Source of the DNA: Pelobates cultripes
Lineage: Eukaryota > Chordata > Amphibia > Anura > Pelobatidae
Assembly: GCA_933207985.1 (NCBI GenBank)
Contig: OW240915.1
Coordinates: 272,444,946-272,508,945 of the forward strand
Length of the DNA: 64,000 nucleotides
Direction: 5' to 3'
Part shown: positions 57,792 through 64,000 of the stretch, one piece after another
Position numbering within the stretch: position 1 is the stretch's first letter
Layout: each line of letters begins with the position of its first letter
Notes under the pieces: model-generated
Told to the model about the DNA's origin: nothing
The model's input: only the letters and a program-made list of their open reading frames with translations
Databases searched by the model: none
Position numbers and translations under genes: made by a program

Positions 57792-59163
57792 TGTTGTACC
57801 TGTCTCAAAAAGCCATCTCTTGACCCTACCTCCCCTTCCAGCTATCATACCATATCCCTGCTTCCTTTCTCCTCAAAACTTTTGGAAAGACTTGTCTTTA
57901 CCTGTCTGACTTGCTTCCTCAATTCCAACCCTCTTCTTGACCCTCTTCAGTCTGGATTTCGCCCCCTCCACTCCACAGAGACTACTCTGACTAGAGTTAC
58001 AAGTGATCTAATTGCAACTAAATCCAAAGGCCACTACTCCATACTAATTCTTCTGGACCTCTCTGCTGCCTTTGACACTGTTGATCTTGGCCTCCTTCTC
58101 CTAACTCTTGAATCTCTTGGTCTCTGTTACACAGCCATCTCATGGTTCTCCTCCTATCTCTCCCAACACTCCTTCAGTGTCTCTTTGTCCAACGACAGCT
58201 CCTCTCCTCGTCCTGTCTCAGTCGAAGTCCCTCAAGTTTCAGTTCTTGGTTCCCCTTTGTTCTCTCTCTATACTGCCTCTCTTGGCAAACTCATTATTTC
58301 ATTTGGTTTTCACTACCACCGCCGATGACACCCAGATATACCTCTCCTCCCCTGACCTCTCCCCTGCTGTCCTACAATGTGTCACCAATTACCTCTCTTC
58401 TATCTCTGATTGGATTTCCTCCTGCTTTCTGAAACTCAATCTTTCTAAAACTGAGTTTCTAATTTTACTCCTCATAACACTGATCCTCCTCCTTCATTCT
58501 CCCTGCAGGTTGACGGTACCTGCCTCACCCCATCCTTTCAAGCTCGCTGTCTTGGTGTAATTTTTTATCCTGGCCTCACCTTTGCGCCTCATGTCCAGTC
58601 TGTTGCTAAAACTCGTCGATTCCAGCTTAAAAACATTGCCCGCATGCGCAACTTTCTTACGCAAGATGCTGCCAAGGAGCTTGTTCATGCTTTAGTAATC
58701 TCTCGCATGGACTACTGTACTTCTCTCCTAATTGGTCTCCCCATAAGCCGTACTGCCGCCCCTACAATCTGTGATGAAAACTGCTGCCAGGCTGATCTTT
58801 CTCTCCTGTCGCTCCTCTCACACCTCACCCCTCTGTCAGTCCTTACACTGGCTTCCTGTACCCTACTGGTGTCAATTTAAAATACTAATCCTTACCTATA
58901 AAGCTCTAACCAACTCTAGCCGTCTTACATTTCTTCACTGATTCATAGGTATGCCCCATCTCGGTTTCTCCGCTCCTGGTGATCTTTTCCTGTCTGCTTC
59001 TCACACCCTTACTGCAAATTCATGCCTGCAAGACTTCTCACAGGCTGCTCCTTTCCTTTGGAATAGCCTGCCTACCCGTGTCAGATTCTCCCCTAGTCTT
59101 CAATCCTTTAAGAAGTCCCTCAAAACCCTTTTTTTCAGGATTGCATATGGCCTCCAAGAGTAA
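57792..59163 (+). pseudogene. L2-like LINE reverse transcriptase region
   Basis: Continues from 56140 after the hAT element: [62 protein letters not shown] (palm A), then [12 protein letters not shown] in place of VPQGSVLGPLLF, and ADDTQIY where the tyrosine of YADD is lost at a frame break near 58325. C-terminal parts (WISSCFLKLNLSKTEF, QDFSQAAPFLWNSLP, RVRFSPSLQSFKKSLKT) are recognisable in shifting frames to 59163. Clearly inactive. Confidence 0.85.
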
Positions 59164-59452
59164 CTTCTATCTCTCAAACGTTCCTCCTCCTCTATCCTAA
59201 AGGGCCACACTCCACTCTCACCTCCAGTTCTGCTACTATCCCACCATGTCTATGTGCTGTCTCCCTCAATACCCTTCCTATTGTTTTTTATACCCCACCT
59301 CCTCTAGACTGTAAGCTTGTTTGAGCAGGGTCCTCAACTACCTATTGTTCCTGTTACATTTTGTTATTGTCTCAATTGGTAGATTCCTCTCTTATTGTAA
59401 AGCACTGCAGAATAAGCTGGCACTATATAAATACCAATAATAATAATAATTT

Positions 59453-61407
59453 TGGTTTCATAGGTACCCAACGCTCATCCACATGTTTGGGGTCACATAA
59501 TAAGAAACTTGTATTTCCTCGTTAATTGTCCAAAATATTTATAGGAGGTATGCAAGATTTTGTAAAGACTTTTCTGCACACTACACAGTGTAAAAAGATA
59601 CCCTCAACATCTCATCCTGTATATCTACCCCACGTGACACTTAGGAACTTGCAGCTCTCCTGTCAGACCCCAGTTCAGATATCGAAACCATTCAAAAATA
59701 GTTTGTCTATTTACAACAGGAAAGGGGCTACAGTGGTTATGGTGCTTGAAATATTTATGTAATGGCAATATCTTCCTGATTGCAACATCAGAAAATTTAT
59801 TTTCTCCTCGTGATGTACAATTATATTAAAAGCTGGGGTTAATTTGAGGTCACCCAACAATTTAGCTGCATATAAAGCAAATAAACATATATACTCAGCT
59901 GTGCTTGAGAAAGAAGACATATAAGATAAAGTAATCCCCAAATTTAGATTTTGCTTAAAACCAAAAAAGTATTTACATTTTCAACATACAAGAATCAAGT
60001 ATGTGAAATTAATTTACTTAAAAAAAGTTAATAACATACTGCAAAATACGAAAGGTAGCATAAATATGATACTATCAATATTAGACCCTTTTCTCTAAAA
60101 CACTAACTAAATATAGATAAGAAAAACAATAATCGCTTTTGAGAATGACTTTACATAATATCTACAGTGCTATTCTGTCAGTTGTTTTTAATAGCTGAAA
60201 TACTATAACAGTTGAGTTAAAGTGCAGGTGCAAAATTGATATTCTACACTCCCCGGAGAGCTAAATTGTGCTTACTGTGAAATATCAATTAAGGTTTATA
60301 GTTGCCTGTGCTCGGTCAATGACTTTTCCATGGGAATTTCTCATTCCCCTATTTAACACTGGATTTTGCTTCAGAATGTATTATGCAGACATTGTAAGTT
60401 CCTCGGGTAGACCGTACATGTATTTTACAAGCATGCTGAAAGAATTCTTTGCTGTTTTTATGAGGTCATCGACATGACTTTAAATGGGGCACTAGGCCAA
60501 AACCTGGTTCACACATCAGTTCATTAATTCACACAGCTGTCCTGAAATTCAGAATAATAACATGTGCTTCAAGTAATGGAGATGGGGGGGGGGGAGGTGA
60601 AACTTTTAAGACAATATTTCAATCAGTGGCTCTGGTGCTGACATCAGAAACTTAGGGCAGACAACTTTAAAGTTCCTGAGAACAGCAGCAAAATGTAGGC
60701 CTGAAATACAGCTTTGTACATTCAATAAAAATCGTGCAAGGCTCCTACAAGCTATTATATATAATAAAAAAAGATAATGTCTATTTACTGTAGCCTATTT
60801 GTGCCCCAGCCAAACCAGAATTCCACTCATCATATCTGACAAGTAGGAATGCTCAATAAACTGTGTCAATTTATTCACATTCACAATTCATATGACACCC
60901 ATCTCCCAATGCAGATTAAGGCTTTGAATTAATGATGGCACATTGGTTGACTCTGAAATCGTGATAAGTGCAAGGGGGAAGAACCAGTCACCAAAGTTAA
61001 GCATTCCAGTTATGACATCAGGTATCCATCTCACAGTGACATAATATCAAATGAATCAGGAAAGGGCAGATTTAACAGTGAAAAGTTGGACCCCATAGCA
61101 TCACCATACCGATTCAAACAGGCTCAAGACACAGGTGCACATATCTGCTTTTGAGCCACAATAGCAAGGAAGCAGACTTCAGCATACTGATAGGCACAGC
61201 AGGGTTTAGAATACAGGAGTTTATTGATTTACAACACCAGTCTCAAAATTCAGGGCACACGTCACATGGAATGTAAAATTAAGAGGACAAACAAAAGCAA
61301 AAGAAAAATGAATATCGAAGTTACAGAAATAACGCAAAATGCCCTACTAGATTTATTATTTAAATATAAAAGGTCATCAGGTATTGTGGGAACATTACAT
61401 GACTCAC
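59453..61407. other. Low-repeat stretch
   Basis: Nearly 2 kb with no transposon, repeat or gene recognised, apart from an A+T bias. 60230-60490 is of higher complexity. No SLC47A exon motif was found in it. Confidence 0.35.
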
Positions 61408-61766
61408 TTAAAGGGACACTCTGATCACCATAACACTTAATCTCATTGATTCCCAGTCACCTGCAAAGTGGCAGCTTTCTGTTTGGGCTGATACAAATTA
61501 GTCTGAGCAGCAATGGGCTTTAGTGATAGGCTGAGAATATTAGCTAAGCACTCATTGGCACCCATTGCTGGCATTGATTGGTATGTCTAATGTGGAGTTA
61601 TACTATGCTTTAGCCATATCTCCAGTTGGGGCATAGCCATGGGCATTCAAGATCCCTCATTCAAAAACAGTTTAACACTGAGTCATGGGATGGTGCCAGT
61701 GGACACCAGGCACAATAACCCCTTCAATAAAATGGAGTGGTTATGGTTCCTAGAGTGTCCCATTAA
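61408..61766. mobile_element. T2-like MITE, 359 bp
   Basis: TTAAAGGGACACTCTG at the left, TAGAGTGTCCCATTAA at the right: terminal inverted repeats with TTAA at both ends. Confidence 0.82.
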
Positions 61767-63219
61767 GCAGAGAAGTTATAATGCACAGAAATAGTTATTT
61801 TACAAATTCACACACACAGATTATATTTTCTTAAGTTTTACCATGTAAAAAAAAATCTATATGCGGCATAATAGTGCTGACCGTATACAACATTTTCCCA
61901 AGTAAATAATACATCTAAATGTGCCCACTTACTTAAAACTAGATTTCAGCACACATAGCATAGCATAGTCTTATGAAGGTGACACAACCATTCCAGTGTA
62001 CGTAGGGCTTCACAGTGAGAGGAAAACTTCCTACAGTAAAAGAAATAGAGGAAACGTTTGTACACACAAGAAAACATTACCAAGATGTGAGTCTTGTATA
62101 CTTTGTGTCTGAGTATGTGCATGTTAATATCCAGTAAGGTACTCTATGTAGCGTCCAAACAGGGCCTTTTCCTCTGCTTGTTTCTCGACTCACACTGGTG
62201 ATAATGCATTTTGCATGAAAGACACGAGCTACTTGAATGTACCACAGTTTCCTCCTGCTATCTCCCGTGCTGCTATTCTTGTGGAAACCATTTCAGTACA
62301 GTTAACACTATTATGCTGTATAAGTAATTCTCTTTTTACATGTTAACACCTGTGGATGCTGGCTAGTGAAAGAACAATACATCTGGGCATACAAAGATAT
62401 CCTGTACATGGAATTCGTATTAGAAGTATTTCTAGAGCGATCTACTTTGTTTGCAATTGGCTTATTTTGTAACTATCACAGACGTGTGGAAAAATGAAAA
62501 CATATGGAAGAGTTTTTAGGTAACCTGTGAAACCTCAATAATGGAAACATACAGAAACAGATTCATGCTGACATAAAAACTAAATATAACAAATTATAAA
62601 CAAATCTGTGAATACTGAATGAACGTTTTAGGTGCTCTGCTCTAGTGTGGAGCCCTAGGTCTGTTTGCTTGTGTATGAGTTCTCTTTAATTCTGAGAGAG
62701 AAAAATTATACATCCAATTACATCAATTGGACAGGTCACTTTATTACGCCATATTTATACAGCACAGATGGGATATTGCTGTGGGGGCAGTAGGAGGGAG
62801 TTGAGTGGATGGTAGGAGGGAGCACGGTGCGCTTCATCCTGCCGGTCACTCCAATTTAGCTCCCCCCGGGCCGCTTGGGACGCCTTATGGACGTGCCAGC
62901 ACTGTCTATAGTGCAAAACAGTAGGCCATAAATAAAACATTATAGTACACTCCTTAGTGGCTGCATTTGGTATATATCTATATTCCACATGCTTCAAATG
63001 TAGTAAGTTTAGGAATCCAATAGTTCAGGTTTTAAAGGATGCTGTAAATCCTTTACATAGGCTTACCAGTCATCATGTAACAGTACTTCTTTTCTGTAGT
63101 GACTAAAATGACTACATTACTGATGCTGTCGAGATTGGGTATCTCTTGAGAAAAACTGCACACTAAGCTCTATGAAAAAATAGTAATACTAGATAGCGAT
63201 GTGCTCCCTAAGTCTAAAC
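61767..63219. other. Anonymous stretch
   Basis: No gene, domain or repeat was recognised over 1.45 kb. A G+C-richer piece lies at 62775-62900. Confidence 0.35.
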
Positions 63220-63393
63220 CAGTGTTTCCCAACCCAGTCCTCAAGGCACACCTACCAGTCCAGGATTTAGGGATTACCCAGTTGTGTCTAAGGTGTTTTT
63301 ACAAAGAAGAAAAAAAACACCTTAGACACAACTGGGTAATCCCTAAATCCTGGACTGGTAGGTGTGCCTTGAGGACTGGGTTGGGAAACACTG
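63220..63393. mobile_element. Perfect-hairpin hAT MITE, 174 bp
   Basis: CAGTGTTTCCCAACCCAGTC at the left and GACTGGGTTGGGAAACACTG at the right are the ends of arms of about 80 bases that appear perfectly complementary, joined by a short A/T-rich loop. An 8-base target duplication GTCTAAAC flanks it (63212-63219 and 63394-63401), diagnostic of hAT insertion. Confidence 0.95.
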
Positions 63394-63401
63394 GTCTAAA
63401 C

Positions 63402-64000
63402 TATCAGTAAGGCCATAATCCTGCTGAATTGGTCCAGAACTAGTGTAGGGACATACATTGTTATACTGGAAAATGGCCATACAATAAGGATCAAAATACA
63501 CCAAATGAGATAACCCAAGATGTCCACTTCTTTAATGGGATACTTTACATTTGTGAGCTGCTAAAAAGCCCCAAAATGTTACATAAACCTTACACACGAT
63601 GAAGATATGCATTGGGAGAGTGCCTTGTTTAGGAGATTATATTTGAGCACAATTTCTTTTTAATATATTAGCATACATCAAGTTTATAAAACAAACAGGA
63701 AAAATGCAATGTGTATGTAAAACATATCAGAATATATGCGGGACTATTTATGAGGAAATGTACATGGTTGTACGCAGCATATTACATTAGGGTTGTATAC
63801 AGTCTTTCCAACTGTCCTGAATCTGGTGAGGCAGTACTGATTTCAGAATCCTGTGTTGTCATGTCAACTGTCCCCAGAATGGTAGAGTGAGAACATTAGG
63901 CTTATGTATTCTACTCTACTCTACATGCTAGATCCATTAACAGAATATTATAACAGTGCTTTGTCCATATTCTGTCCTTAAAGGACAACTGTCACTTGCA
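63402..64000. other. Anonymous stretch ending in a T2-like MITE terminus
   Basis: No gene recognised. At 63978 TTAAAGGACAACTGTCACTT is a T2-like MITE end cut off by the window boundary. Confidence 0.4.

Larger units (their letters stand above)
54975..59452 (+). mobile_element. L2-like LINE split by a hAT element
   Basis: Plus-strand non-LTR retrotransposon with APE endonuclease and reverse transcriptase remnants. It ends in TGTAAAGCACTGCAGAATAA, GGCACTATATAAATACC and (AATAAT)n, the typical L2-like tail in frogs. The 5' end is truncated. It is interrupted at 56141-57783. Without the insert about 2.8 kb remain. Confidence 0.85.

Overview
The window looks like anuran (frog) nuclear DNA: A+T-rich, mostly transposon, with single exons of two vertebrate genes. 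The basis is the repeat content: Tx1/L1-type LINEs with separate ORF1 and ORF2, a Penelope-like element, an L2-like LINE with the tail 'GGCACTATATAAATACC(AATAAT)n', TTAA-flanked T2/Kolobok-like MITEs, non-autonomous hAT elements and TGTRACGG...CA solo LTRs. No bacterial-type operons, CRISPR arrays, rRNA or tRNA genes were seen.

Host genes. A 194-bp exon at 34507-34700 (+) is exon 2 of a DLX6 homeobox gene, with intact splice sites and frame. Three consecutive exons at 36256-36324, 37878-38026 and 39977-40019 (+) encode an uninterrupted 87-residue part of a MATE drug/proton antiporter (SLC47A family); none of them reaches 60 codons. Between the two genes is a 100-N assembly gap (35607-35706). 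Neither gene has its missing exons in the window, so the junction may be a scaffolding artefact.

Layout. 1-12744: an old Tc1 transposon (minus strand, TA-flanked) split by two later insertions, an inverted-dimer Penelope-like element (1592-4859) and a 6.6-kb Tx1/L1-type LINE (5376-11974), each with target-site duplications. 12745-16722: mostly anonymous A+T-rich DNA. 16723-18640: hAT-like element swollen by CACACTG minisatellite. 19190-20315: solo LTR. 20710-22065: 60-bp satellite with higher-order structure, flanked by hairpins. About 22500-28860: a second, near-full-length but dead L1-type LINE on the minus strand. 28930-31720: CR1-like, Tc1-like and L1-like fragments. 32000-34506: low-repeat sequence before the DLX6 exon, ending in a tandem array of TAATTA-containing units. 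36256-40019: SLC47A exons. 40115-46280: layered MITEs, about 350-bp diverged repeats and a purine/CA-rich element. 46315-51814: a 3.3-kb tandem duplication carrying a solo LTR with a nested hAT element. 51999-54699: T2-like MITEs and low-repeat sequence. 54975-59452: L2-like LINE split by a hAT element. 59453-64000: low-repeat sequence with a T2-like MITE and a 174-bp perfect-hairpin hAT MITE.

All transposon ORFs with recognisable function carry disabling lesions or are truncated. Many long reading frames in the window are accidents of tandem repeats and were not called as genes.
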